Shown here in pieces: positions 22,186 through 33,741 of a stretch of DNA of 64,000 nucleotides. The stretch spans positions 217,326,154 through 217,390,153 of the forward strand of contig NC_081411.1 in the NCBI RefSeq assembly GCF_030272615.1. The letters are read 5' to 3'. Source of the DNA: Cryptomeria japonica. Its lineage: Eukaryota > Streptophyta > Pinopsida > Cupressales > Cupressaceae. Made by a program: the position numbers and the translations under genes. Below the pieces are notes generated by a model that saw only the letters and a program-made list of their open reading frames with translations, did not search any database and was not told where the DNA came from. Numbering within the stretch: the first letter of the stretch is position 1; each line of letters opens with the position of its first letter.

Positions 22186-22507
22186 TGATGGCAACACTAG
22201 ATGTGAAAAACATCTAAGTACCAAACAATTCAAAACAAGTCGCTCCCTGTGGAAGACAACCAAAAATCTCCAGAATAACTCTCCCCCTATAAATGATCTC
22301 TCTCTAAAGTTTTGAATTTATTTTTCACATCACTATCTCTCCCCCTTTGATATCAATGCCTGAAATCTGACACAAATATCAAAGCAATAATGTAGACCTC
22401 TGAATCTCAAAGATGACTACTCCCCCTGAGTAGTAGCACCACTCATCAGTGTCAGAATGAATAATATATCTAATAATGCAAGCCAGACTAATGACAAACT
22501 GCATCAA

Positions 22508-23008
22508 TCAAGTCTCTGATGGAGTGACAGAAACCCCTAACTTGTCTCTCAAATACTCAAATGATTCCTTACATAGTGATTTAGTGAATATATCCACAAT
22601 CTGTTCTTTAGTGTTCATATAAATCAATTTGACTTCCTTTGCTTCTACCTCGTCCTTCAAAAAGTTATACTTTATTGATATATGCTTAGTCTTAGAGTGA
22701 AATACTAGATTCTTAGAGATGTCAATAGCTACAGAGTTATTGCAGTAGATAACTACCAGTTCACTACAATTTACCTTGATATCGTTCAACATTTGCTTCA
22801 TCCACAAGACTTGAGTGCAATTAATTGTTGGTGCAACATATTCAGCTTCTGCAGTAGATAAAGAAATGCATGACTTTTTTTTGCTGATCCATGAAACCAG
22901 TTTCTTTCCAACAAAGAAAGCTCCACCAGAAGTGCTCTTCCTCTCATTAGTATCTCTCGTTTCACCTTTGATGTGAACTATGTTGAATGTGTAGATTGTT
23001 GTAATCAC
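22508..23008 (-). pseudogene. copia-C integrase-RNase H joint frame
   Basis: An open 166-codon minus-strand frame that joins two distant parts of the polyprotein. Its first residues, I-Y-T-F-N-I-V-H-I-K-G-E, match the integrase of copia-A at 13510-13540. After T-R-D-T-N-E it jumps to R-K-S-T-S-G-G-A-F-F-V-G and W-I-S-K-K-K-S-C, which is RNase H (copia-A near 15160). The remaining RNase H motifs follow (S-T-A-E-A-E-Y-V, I-Y-C-N-N-S-V-A-I, H-I-S-I-K, V-D-I-F-T-K). About 1.6 kb, holding the whole polymerase, is missing between, yet the frame is kept. Confidence 0.88.
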
Positions 23009-23630
23009 TACTTCTCTCTAGTAGATACGAGACATTTTGGATTCCATCATCATAGATCTTGTTGCATTCAAAATGGTTATGTTCTTTCTTTCTACTACTC
23101 CATTCTACTAAGGAGTCCGAGGTGCAAATAATTGTCTCCTAATTCCATTTATCTCACAGTAACTGTTAAATTCATGAGAAGTGAACTCATCCCCTTGATC
23201 TAATCTTAGACATTTGATTTTCCATCTAGTTTCTATTTCAAGCTTTTCTTTAAAGATCTTGAATCTCTCAAAGGCTTCAGACTTCTCCCTTAGAAAAGTT
23301 ACTCACATCATCCTAGAATATTCATCAATAATCAACATGAAATACCTATCGCCTTGAAAGCTTCTAGTCCTTACTGGACCACATAAGTCAGTGTGAATCA
23401 AATCAAGTACATCATTAGATTTATCATGTATGCTCTTAAAAGAACTTCTATCTTGATTTCCCAATTGACATTCCTTACATACCAGATTATGAGGCTTCAT
23501 AATCTTAGGTATATCTCTAACAACCTTATTTGAACTGATCTTAACAATACAATCAAAATTAACATGACACAACCTCTTATGTCATAACCAACTCTCATCA
23601 ATATGAGCAATCAAACATGTCTTATTACTA
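23009..23630 (-). pseudogene. copia-C integrase core, truncated
   Basis: Minus strand from 23630: the pre-integrase part (M-C-H-V-N-F-D-C-I-V, C-K-E-C-Q-L-G), L-I-H-T-D-L-C-G-P with the first catalytic Asp, then after a break C-L-R-L-D-Q-G-D-E-F with the second and V-V-E-R-K-N with the third (Glu kept, unlike copia-A). Two stops in a row stand where the P-Q-Q-N step should be. Homology to copia-A ends at plus position 23630. Confidence 0.85.
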
Positions 23631-24160
23631 TTGGTATTATGGATGTGTTGCATTGGTTTTGTCATTGATGTCAACACTTATCCTTTTGGAGATCTACATT
23701 GTTGATTTACTGTTGAGCTAGCACATTGTGTTCACCGGCAAGGTTAATGACTTATGCACACTCACCGGTATATGCTTACTGGTGGGTTATATGGTTCACC
23801 GACATAATTGATGACTTTTTATCATCTGGATATCACTTTTTTATGTCTAAGACATGGTTTGGATACTTGGTTTTGATATTTTGGTTATTGGTCTAAACTG
23901 GTTGACATATTCATTATTACCGACAAATAGGTCTAGGTTATGGACCGATATGCGTTATCTATTCCAGATTAGCACGACACGTTATGGATATGATTTATTG
24001 ATTGAATATTATTGTAAATGTTTTAAGACAACATGTTGTATCACATCAAGACTTATTTGTAATTGATTTAATTGTAATATTCTTAGTGAGCTGACCTACA
24101 CATTTGGTCTAGGTTTTGTATAAATGTAAGATCTCATTTGTGAGATGAAGTTTGGAAGAG
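23629..24160 (+). repeat. LTR-D: start of a further LTR, edge uncertain
   Basis: TATTGGTATTATGGATG followed by GTGTTGCATTGGTTTTGTCA resembles the opening of the copia-A and copia-C LTRs. A TATA-like TGTATAAATGTAAG near 24117 and GTAAGATCTCA also match. Downstream parts, including the palindromic block, do not appear, so it is either shorter or cut near 24150. TGGTATAATCGC at 24161-24172 matches 9 of 12 bases of the usual primer-binding site, which would make this a 5' LTR; that is weak. Confidence 0.5.
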
Positions 24161-24297
24161 TGGTATAATCGCGGTATGGGTGAACCCTTTAGACTTCCTA
24201 GGTACATTTTGGATTCCTGCATTTTGATCAAAGTATCTAGACAACTTGCTTATGTCACAAAAGATTATGGTGAGGACTCCAACACAAGCAGAATTTT

Positions 24298-26384
24298 CCC
24301 ATTGATTTAGGCCATTATAGGTATAGGTTAGTTTCTGATGCATTGGATCTTGAACTTGAATTTAAAAGGTTTCATTTCAAGTCCTTTGTAAAAAGGGATA
24401 ACTTTGATAGTAAGGGTGTCATTGCTCAGTATGTAAAGAAAGTGGTACCTGATCAGCATGTTCCTCAGTTGGAGGATTGTTGGGAGGGTTGCGAGGATGA
24501 ATTTGAAGTATGGAGAAGGAGTTGGTCTAGACTAACTTTGAGGCAAAATCATGACATGAAATTGCCCATGGATACCTTGAGTGTCACCACCGATGATGAA
24601 GACATACTTGACTTAGAGTTTATGAAACGGGTCCATGATGAACCTCTTTCGAAAGTAGATTGGAGCAAGAAGATGGCGGATAGTATTCAGACACGCACTT
24701 TTAGTGTAATCCATAGGACGAAAAATTGGCTTAGGAGTTGCTGATTTCATATGACATGAGCAACCAGCTCAAGAAGCAAAAGTGGGAAGAGGACTACTAC
24801 AAGTAAAACTTCTGTTGTGACTAACATTCCCATTTTCAATGCAGGAAAAGCACAGGCAAGGATTAAAGAAGAGAAACTTGACATTAGGGTGGAGCTTTCT
24901 ATTGCTGGCCAAGTTACCAGATCGAGATCCAAGAAGGATTTCAAGCTGCTGGCATCTCACCTCATTCTAGATTTGGACCCAAAGGAAACACCGAGAAAGA
25001 TGACATCCCCTATTTCCGAAGAAGACAAGGTTTCAATTGATATAGATACTATTTTTTAGGACTCAGGAACACTCAAAATCCAGTCCCATATAGACCATGC
25101 CACGCCACCATCCTCAGTAGGGTTTCCACCCATGCCTTCAAAGGAACTGACTTTAGCACCAAAATGGTTAAGTGATTCAATCACCAGGAAAAGGAATGTA
25201 GTTCCGATTTCAATATCAATGGAGGACGCTGTGAGTAAATGTCTGGGAAGGTCTACAAAGCTCAAAAAGTTAAAAACAGAGGCAATGATTGATTTTGATG
25301 AGAGCATGAAGCATTGGATAGCAGACATTGCTAGACCTGAGTCCAACAAAGATATTGCTATGGCTTCAGAAGTGGACTATGCTATTGAATGAATTGATTT
25401 GGGGGTCGGAACCAGAGCCGTGGATGTGAAGCATCTGGAGACTTCCACTAAATGAATTATCTCCCATACCTGGAAGGATGAGAGAGACAAGGCTGATTTG
25501 AAACAAAGTTTAACGTAGATGGCCCAGTATATTCATGCTTTGCAGAATAGCCCATTGGCATTGTCCCAAGATTGAGGTCCATTTAGTCCCAAATCACCTA
25601 GCAATCAAAAATTCTTGGATGAATTTCAGCGAAACAGGATGATTGTTGATGTTTTCTTAGAGTGGCTCACCTCCATCATGCACCAGGCAACTAATTACAT
25701 AACGGTCTTGGTCTATATTTTCAAGGATGCCAATTAGGTCACCAAATCCTTTGACTCCAACTTCATCTAGTGGCAGAAGGAGAAATCTAAATGGGTTGTG
25801 ATTTAGAAGCAGATGCGAGATATTCAGCGTTATTGTCTAATGAACTTTCTTGCTGAAAACCAAGTATTAGGACTAAATGTGGATGTAATATTCATTTGCA
25901 AGGAGAGTATTGAGTGACGCAACCAGATTATTGAGCAGGGTTATAACGAGTCAACCAATCTGCATGGTGAGTTAATAGCCTTGAGAGCGACCATGCAGAA
26001 GGACTTACATTGTGTGGATCTCCAATTACTTAAAGAGGACAGTGAAACTCTGGAAGACACTACAGAGATGATTAACCAGTTTGGCAGCCACATCAAAAGG
26101 TCAAAATGGAGAAATCCTTGTTCATGGAAGACTTTACGAGGATCTCTAAAGTGGAATCAATGCTCACCGTTTGCCTTGATCATCTAGATTCACACAAAGA
26201 TAAAGTGCAAATGGTAAAGAGGAAAAAGGAGCTTTGGAAGAAGAGAGTTATTCATACCAGTTTGCCGCACGTAAATATAATCCAGGAGTTTTCAAAAGTG
26301 CACCGAGAGTGGAGCGCGACCAAGGCAGTGATGGTGTCTATCCAAGACACCAACCCGAGCGATCACATCGGAACTCAGTAGACT
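24298..26384 (+). pseudogene. Unknown protein of about 680 codons, decayed
   Basis: One reading frame can be followed from about 24298 to 26100 with no shift, then one shift near 26100 and on to 26384. It is broken by about eleven stops, all TGA or TAG. I recognise no domain. The first part is acidic to mixed (D-C-W-E-G-C-E-D-E-F-E-V-W, D-D-E-D-I-L-D-L-E-F). The middle has a basic run (R-S-R-S-K-K-D-F) and K-H-W-I-A-D-I. The later part is helical and charged (Q-R-N-R-M-I-V-D-V-F-L-E-W-L, K-Q-M-R-D-I-Q-R-Y, later V-K-R-K-K-E-L-W-K-K-R), likely coiled coil. It lies behind LTR-D, so it may be the cargo or Gag-like product of a non-autonomous LTR element, or a captured host gene. No protease, integrase or polymerase is near on this strand. 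Confidence 0.6.
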
Positions 26385-27020
26385 GTATGACTAGCATTAC
26401 TGGCAGTTGTTTGCCAGCGAGTCTAGTTATTTTCTTTAAATTTCAGTTATACAGTTATTGTTGCTTTCTATTAACTCTTACGAGTTAATTTCACTTTGGT
26501 TAGAAAGAACTATTGGGTCTGGTGACCTATAAATATCTTATGTAATGACTTTGAAAGGTTCACTAAGTTTTTGAAAAAGACTATCTTTAATATTAGCTAA
26601 GAACATTTTGTGTATGAAGAAAGTAGATGACCATCAATGAATGTGAAATCTTATTAACAGCTATTTTCAGTTTCAAATCTGTGTGTTTAATTTTTGAAGT
26701 CTGATTTCTGTGTAAATCTATTTTGAGTAAGGTGCTGTTATACTTTCTATATGTGCAGAAAACTATTGGCTAACTTCATCTTTATAAGCTTTTTCATTTT
26801 GTTTTAGTGTTCGTATGAAGTATGTCGGCTTTATATAAATAAGTTATATATGGATCAGTGCTTGCATTCATTTTGTATCGACTGGTGTATGCAATTGCCT
26901 TTAAGTTCTTTCTGGTGAAAAGCATTCTATTGATTGTATGTAATTTGGAGTTGAATGAATATTTACTAGAGGGAGTTGTACCTAAATTCAGAGGTTAATC
27001 AATTAGACGATTTTCCAACA
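26385..27020 (+). repeat. Possible LTR with TATA-like site
   Basis: Directly after the unknown frame. CTATAAATATC at about 26528 and the following TGTAATGACTTTG look like a promoter and early transcript. A possible end is CCAACA near 27021. I cannot show a partner LTR, so this is only a suggestion. Confidence 0.25.
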
Positions 27021-29240
27021 GTTTGGTAGAAAATTTGTCTTCTTTCCTATGTTTCACAGTTCTTTAAATTAAATAGATAAGGAAACACAAATATATTTAC
27101 CAACATATATGCACTAGTTTGGGTTGCAAATGTTCTAAATCATCTGTCATGTGCGCTATTATGTGGTTTATATGCACCATGGTATCTGGTAAATGCGCTA
27201 GTCTATATATTATATGCATCACAATACTTTGTATATGTGGCAGTCTAGTTTGCAGAGGTGCTAAATCATCTATCATATGCACTATTTTAGTTTGTGAAAG
27301 TGCCATAATTCTATGCATAGGTGTTGTTTTGTTTTGTGTGGATTTTATAAGTCGGAGACTTGTTTTGCTAGACTAGAGGCTTGCTTAATTATTTGTGATT
27401 TGCATGTGTCATCCTGGTGATGGTTTTTTTTTATAAACGATGGTTTTTGGTTTCTCTTGGCTATTGGAAGACTTTTATGTCTTGCAATGGATTAATAGAA
27501 TTCACATTTGGAATTTCACCTTGATTAAGGTTTATGGCTCTTGGATTCGATAACTGTTATATGGGATTTTTTCATTATGAAAATGTGAAAGCAAAAGCGT
27601 TTATGATTTGTTTGGACATAGTTTCCTCAAGGAACATTATATGATTTCTTTGGAAGATCCATATTTGTATATTTTCTTGAGTGTGTTATGTTACACCCAA
27701 GGTCTAGGAGCATGATAGGGAGAGTGGGCTTCCAAGTGGGTGTTAGGTCATGAGAGATAGATCACCACGATCTCGCTTATGTAGGGTGTTATGGTCTGGA
27801 CTACTAGGAAATCTCATTGGAAGATTTTTTGTAAATAAGTGATAATCTTAAATAATTAATCTAGATAGGTTCGGTAGTGGGTTTTCACATTAGTAAGATA
27901 ATGAAAATCTTTGGTGCCATACTCCCTTGATAATGACATATTTTGGTGAACAACCACTAGCATAGGCTCAGGATGAGATTGAGAAGGCCTTGGATAGGAA
28001 AACCAAACTCCCTTGATTTCTCAAAGGTTGAGACAGTTTCACATGGGTGTCACAGGTGTTGGGGAAGGGCCGAAGGATGTCCCTATTTTTTATGGTGATA
28101 GAATGTGATGACAATCTTTCCTATATGCATCCTAGATCCTTAGGCCTTATTTGTTTGGAAACCTCTAGCATTTTTTGTTTTGTGCTTCGTTGGTTGAGCC
28201 TTATGAAGTTGATGTAGTTATGGCTTTGTGATTGCGTTCAGCTATGGTTGTTGTCTAAGTGGTTATATGTCCTTTGGTTGTTAGGTTCTAACCTATGTTT
28301 ACAATGTGTGAGATCTTGTGTCAATCTCTGGAGCACAGGGGTGTACCTTTTGGTTCCATATGGTTAGATGGTTTGGTGCCTTCTTCCTTTGTGATTTTGT
28401 CTTCATTGGTTGTTCATACATCAAGGGTTATGGATTCTTATCTCTTCATCTTGAGATGGATTTTTGGAGCATATTATTATGTATCTTGAGATTAGATACT
28501 TCATTATATCATGTACATTAAATAATTGTAATTGTAGGTTGAGATTATTATTCATGGTAGTATATGTTGTATATAGGAGAAGATATTCTTGTAAGACATG
28601 TATTGAACTATTGGATAATTGATATTATTGTGGGTAGTGGCTATGATTCTTGAAATAAGATTATGTTGTTTGGATTAGAAATATTTTGATTAAGTGTGGA
28701 CGAGATGTATATCATGTAATAATTTTGTATAGATTCATCTATTAGGAATTGAAAATGATATTGAAGAGAGATGTTATGTATACTTAATGGGTGAAGTAAT
28801 TGGGTAGGAACATTTGGATTTGGTGCATTAAAATGAACCTTCATATTAGTTGTTTTAATAATATGCTATAATTTTATGAGTAAATGATATTGTGGGCAAT
28901 GGATATTGTTATTAGGTTGTGATTCATGAATGTGTGTTGAGTATATTAACGCTTACTTTCTTATGACTCTAGTTGAAATGAATGTTGGAATTGTAAACTA
29001 GTATTATTTGATGTGGTTTATATCTTCTTGTTGTATTAAGCGATGACATTGGAATACCCTAGGGAATGTTATCTGTGTGTTGTTTGTTTATGTCCACTCG
29101 CATTGTTATATTACTATTCTCATGATTTATTGATGTATGTGATTATTGGATATTATGTTATTTGTGCATGTGTAGTATTAAATATTTTTTAAAAGAAATC
29201 TATATTATCATGTTTAGTTAGTTAGTTTCTCTAGGGTATT
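27021..29240. other. Non-coding stretch, no gene seen
   Basis: No family-like frame. At 27112-27290 a phrase built on CTAGTTTG, CTAAATCATCT and TCATATGCACTATT occurs twice about 124 bases apart, with looser copies around; it looks like an eroded tandem repeat. From 27690 to 28130 the base composition is more balanced, but I can match it to nothing. 28480-29200 is AT-rich, with ATTGTGGG-TAGTGG or CAATGG phrases repeated at 28628 and 28892. Confidence 0.4.
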
Positions 29241-29261
29241 TTGGCATGCATTACAAAAAAT

Positions 29262-29510
29262 TCATTGGACTTTTTCAAAAACCTTTTTCAAGTCCCACTC
29301 ATAGGGGGATGCAATAGGGGATGGAGGAGGGGAAACTAAAGAAGGCATAGAAGAATTAGGGGTTGTTGTAGTAATATTAGGGTTGTTAGGGGTCCATTCA
29401 AAGTCTATAAACCAAGAAGAAGTGGGATCCTTGGAGATAGTTTCTACAAGTACAAACCCTTTGTCAAGATTTTCTTTTTGAGGTGGGTCTTGAAATTCAA
29501 TTATCTTCAT
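29262..29510 (-). CDS. Short unknown frame, Pro/Ser/Thr-rich
   Basis: An open minus-strand frame of 82 codons. It reads like protein rather than noise: charged start, S-S-W-F-I-D-F-E-W, a T-T-T-T run, S-P-P-P-S-P and a charged end E-W-D-L-K-K-V-F-E-K. I do not recognise it. It lies alone in AT-rich DNA with no neighbouring gene or LTR; it may be a leftover of a Gag leader or chance. Confidence 0.2.
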   Translation of the reverse strand: MKIIEFQDPPQKENLDKGFVLVETISKDPTSSWFIDFEWTPNNPNITTTTPNSSMPSLVSPPPSPIASPYEWDLKKVFEKVQ

Positions 29511-30681
29511 TTTGGTAGAGTCTTATGTATATTTGGGTCTACACCACACAAAAAATTTGAAAACCTAGTATTATTATTTAATCCAATATTATTGATGTTA
29601 CTCCTTTGTATTTGACTTATAGTGTGACTTCATCTTCTACTACACATGTGCCTTCACCACTTATGACTCATCCTTTCAAATATTTTATATCCAGCATTTC
29701 ACATTCTTTCAATATTATTATTATGTGCATTCCTCCCCTTGAATTATCTAGAGTTAAATATGAATGAAGAATTGTATAGAATCCCTACTAATATGATGGT
29801 ATCACATAGTGTTAAATATCACACTTGTTGTACATCAAAGTCATGGTTTTTGGCACCTATTTTAAATTAAATTATTCTAAACGTCATCCCAGTTCTAATT
29901 TATAACTATTCAATAAAATATGTTTAAATGATGTATTTGATGATAATATTAGGGTGTAACGATTGTCTTTCACTCTTAAGATTGTTATATTCTTTAGTGC
30001 TAGATCTATCTATAGAATTTGTTATCCATTTCCAAACTTCTATGAGCTTAAAAACTAGTGTTTTAGACATGTTTGAGTATGATAAATAATCTAATGAAAA
30101 AATAAATGAATGTGTTATATTGTTTCAATACCCTTGTTTATTAAATAAAAAGGTACTTCAAGATGATGAACTAAAAAGCTTAAAACCTCCCTTCCAACAT
30201 ATCTTTTATTTGAGAAACTAAACTTCTTTTACATACCTTTACATCTATGTCAATAATTTTTGAGTTTAAATTACTTTGTCATCCCAAAAATGTTTGAATT
30301 TAAATTACTTTCTTTAAATTCATTGATAAATGGGTGTTTCAATACACTTTATCAATCTCCTTATCCTTTAAGTTTCAAAATTTTGGAATTCTAATACTTT
30401 CCAATGAAATAATAATAAAAATGATATCAAGTTAAATAGTACACATATGATTTTTACATCTATACTCCCTTTTATTTTCATCAGACTAAATGAACTTGTA
30501 AATAATGTGTTTCAATATTCTTAATGCTGATTTATTAATTGAATCCATGCAGAAATATGTTAAAAACATACTTATACAACTATCGTAAGATAAATTATTA
30601 TCACTCTTTATAATGATATTGAAATTCGTTTAAAAACATAAATTTTTCACAAAGAAATAATAACAAATTTAAAATCAAAAT
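29511..30681. other. AT-rich non-coding stretch, nothing seen
   Basis: High-A/T, no frame longer than about 60 codons, no repeat or motif that I can name. It ends where the LTR of element F begins. Confidence 0.5.
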
Positions 30682-31121
30682 TGTTGGAGTTAATCTCCAA
30701 CTGCCTCATTTATTTTACCATATACCTTAGTGTTTTCTATCAAATCTATCTCTATTGCAGGTTACCTACCTTCGCACTCACTCCAAATCAAGACAGTTTT
30801 GAGTTAGAAAAAAAACTTTTCATTATTATCTTCTTTAGACTTCCTCCTTTGCTAGATATGTGAAAAAGAAAAGGTAAAAATGGAGTTTTATCTTGGCTGT
30901 AGAAGACGGTGCCATCACTGTTGTCTCTATGAAGTGAAGAAAGAGAAACAACTACTTGTAATCAAATATTGTTTGCAGTTCCGTGTTTTGGGTTATCTGA
31001 ATTCAGAGCTTTGAATGTTTTAAAATAAAAATGAAAATATAATATTTCAGCTTGCTCTGTTTCTATCTCTATTTTTTTTCTTTATTCTTATGTATGTATT
31101 CTCGTTAGCCTCTCTCTATCA
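30682..31121 (+). repeat. Element F 5' LTR
   Basis: Starts TGTTGGAG and forms an inverted repeat at once (TTGGAG-TTAAT-CTCCAA, 30684-30700); ends TCTATCA before the primer-binding site. No partner LTR is present, so the left edge rests on the TG and the right edge on the site. Confidence 0.7.
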
Positions 31122-31122
31122 G

Positions 31123-31134
31123 TGGTATCCAAGC
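31123..31134 (+). other. Primer-binding site of element F
   Basis: TGGTATCCAAGC keeps the first seven bases of the usual TGGTATCAGAGC and its last two. Confidence 0.7.
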
Positions 31135-31229
31135 TGAAGGTTAGTGGTGTTAAATTTTTTTAAGGTTTTACAAAAAGTTAAAAGGGTTTTTCAAGAAAGT
31201 TATTTGAAAGGAACCATAGTAGCTCCGAA

Positions 31230-32110
31230 CATAAGTTTGACAAAGCCACAAATTCCTTAGTTCAATGGTTAAAATTATGACTATTGGGCAATTTCAATTA
31301 AGGAATTGTTTTGTGCTCAAGACTTATGGGAGTTTGTTGAGAATGGCTACCTAAATTCAATTGATGCAACAACATATAATGTATTAACTCAAGCGGAAAA
31401 AGACTTATTAACTAAAAATAGAAAGAAGGAATCAAAATCCCTCTTCTTCATCTTTCAAGGTGTGAATAAAATATTTTTTCCAAGGATTCAAGAAGCAACA
31501 AAGTCAAAACAAGCAAAGGAAATTCTTCAACCAACTTATCAAGGAATGGAAAAAGTGAAAATAACTAAGTTGCAAATGTTAAGAAGGGATTTTGAGACCA
31601 TATGCATGAAAGAATAAAATATAATAGACTCATTTTTCACCCAAATCATTGGACTGGTAAATCAAATCAGATATCGTGGTGAGACACTTGAAGAGATGAG
31701 AGTGGCTGAAAAGATTTCAAATCTATCATAGTTTTCCTAAAAAATTTGAATCTATTGTGGTTGCCATAGAAGAGACAAAGAATCTCTCACAGTTTTCAGT
31801 GGATGAGCTTCATCTGGATCACTTATTTCTCATGAGCATAGTTTGGGTAGGTCAATAAATTCAAATTTGGAGCATGAATTCAAGACACAAGTCTTGATCA
31901 GCCATAGTAGAGGCAAGGGAAGAAGAAATTTTTTAGGTAGAGGAAGAAATCCATATAGAGGTGGAAGAGGCAGCCCATAAAACTCAAGTGGAAGAGGTAG
32001 CAGCCAAAATCAACCACAAAGACAAAGGTATGACAAATCCTTAGTTCAATGTCATTATTACAAGAAATTTGGGCATTACTTAAATGAATGTAGAAAGAAG
32101 CAATTATGGT
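31230..32110 (+). pseudogene. Element F gag with damaged knuckle
   Basis: P-Q-I-P near 31245 leads into N-Y-D-Y-W (after two stops), then the open part 31306-31617 with L-W-E-F-V-E-N-G-Y and L-T-Q-A-E-K-D. Near 31660 N-Q-I-R-Y-R-G-E-T-L is the next Gag helix. A Gly/Arg-rich stretch at about 31900-32020 (R-G-R-N-P-Y-R-G-G-R-G) precedes C-H-Y-Y-K-K-F-G-H-Y-L-N-E-C, a zinc knuckle whose second Cys is Tyr. Confidence 0.82.
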
Positions 32111-32560
32111 TTTTAGACTTGGGTTGCAGGAATCACATGACAGGGAACCTAGAAATATTTTCTAGTTTGGACGAAAATGTAAAACCAAATGTACCATTGG
32201 GGAATGACAACAATGTTTCAGTTATGGCTAAAGGAAATGTCAACATTATAACAAAAAATGGGGAGAAAAAGTTTATTTCGGATGTGTATTTTTCTCCTGG
32301 GTTGAAACATAACTTAATGAGTATATAGCATCTCATTCAAAAGGGGTATCATGTCTTTTTCAAGAACAAAGAATGCACAATTCTAGATAAATTTCCAAGT
32401 AATCAGATTATTGCAAAGGTCCAAATGAGAAACAATAAAATGCTTTTGTTAAGGCTAAAACTAGATTAGAAGGCAGAATTTTCTGAAGCACACCCACCAA
32501 CAAACTTACAAGAGGATGAAGAGAAAGATACAACAATTCCCCAAGTAATTTTTCAAGCTA
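32100..32560 (+). pseudogene. Element F protease
   Basis: W-F-L-D-L-G-C-R-N-H-M-T-G at about 32109 stands where copia proteases have D-S-G; Ser is Leu. The following G-N-V-N-I-I, F-I-S-D-V-Y-F-S-P-G-L-K-H-N-L-M-S-I is typical, with a TAG at 32326. It cannot be active as it stands. Confidence 0.85.
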
Positions 32561-32599
32561 AAATTAAATATGAGAATTCGTTATGACCTCTAAGTCTTC

Positions 32600-33501
32600 G
32601 GAACCTAAACTTTGGAAGCCTAAACTTATTGCATAAGAAAAGAATGGTGAAGGGGTTCCCACTAATAGAAAAACTAGATAGAGTATGTGAAGGTTGGATT
32701 TTGGGTAAACGACATAGAGAATCATTTTCAATAGGAAAGTCGATAAGGGAAAATGAACCATTGGAGATTGTTCACTCAGATTTTTGTGGGCCAATGTAAA
32801 CACCCTCAATTGGTGGAAGCTACTACTTCTTGACATTCATTAATTAATTCACAAGAAAGATATGGGTCTAAATTCTGAAACATTAGCATAAGGTGTTTGA
32901 TTATTTTTGCCAATGCATGGCTCTTGTTGAGAAGCAAAATGGGCATCACATCAAAGCATTAACAATGGATAGAGGAGCTGAGTACCTTTCAAATGACTTC
33001 ATAAGATTTTGCAAGAATCATGGTATCCACAAACAATTTACTACAAGGTATACCCCACAACAAAATGGTGTAGCTGAAAGGAAAAATAGGACAATAATGG
33101 AAATGACAAGAAACATGTTGAAGACAAAATATTTGTCAAATGAATATTGTCTTGGAGTTGTAGCATGTGCAAGATATATAATTAATAGATGTTCTACCAA
33201 AAGTGTCATCAATATGGTTCTGGAAGAAGCATGGAGTGGAAGAAACCATAATGTTTCTCATATGAGAGTATTTGGATGTGTGACATATGCACATGTGTCG
33301 GATGAGTTAAGAAGAAAGTTAAACAACAAAGGACAAATATGTATATTTGTGGGATATAGTGATGAATACAATGCTTACAAGTTATACAATCCAATCAACA
33401 AAAAAGTTATGATCAACAAAGATGTGCAGTTCGTAGAAGATGAAGCATGGGATAAAACGTTAGACAAAACAATCAATATTTCAGCCAACTTACCACAATA
33501 A
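32600..33501 (+). pseudogene. Element F integrase
   Basis: After the damaged pre-integrase part come I-V-H-S-D-F-C-G-P near 32775, L-T-M-D-R-G-A-E-Y near 32960 and TPQQNGVAERKNR near 33050, so all three acidic residues are there. The frame from 32893 to 33501 is open and holds the second and third residues and the tail F-G-C-V-T-Y-A-H-V, I-F-V-G-Y-S-D-E-Y. Stops at about 32797, 32850, 32870 and 32885 break the N-terminal part. Confidence 0.9.
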
Positions 33502-33741
33502 GAACGTGAAGATTTTATACTAGCACTTACTCTTCCAAATGTGATTCCTTCCACACTCATTTAACATCAAGAAAGTGATCAAATAAAACCATCATTAGGC
33601 ATAAGGACAACCCCACAAACTTAAGTAAATACTCCATTAAATATTTAGCAAACACCATCCTCATTTGGAACTCTTGGTGGTGGACCATCAAGTTCACATT
33701 CAACAAGTTCAAGTTACATGTCGAACACCACATGAGCAATA

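Larger units (their letters stand above)
20911..23630 (-). mobile_element. copia-C: reverse copia element with deleted polymerase
   Basis: Same family as copia-A, inserted in the opposite direction into copia-A's 3' LTR. It keeps a full 3' LTR (20911-22168), polypurine tract, RNase H end and part of the integrase. The polymerase is gone and everything upstream of the integrase (gag, protease, 5' LTR) is cut off at about 23630, where a new LTR start begins. Confidence 0.85.

Noticed and set aside
24343-26384. Homology between the unknown frame at 24.3 kb and copy B
   Set aside because: One stretch (V-D-x-F-L-x-W-L) looks alike, but the rest does not line up; too weak to claim.
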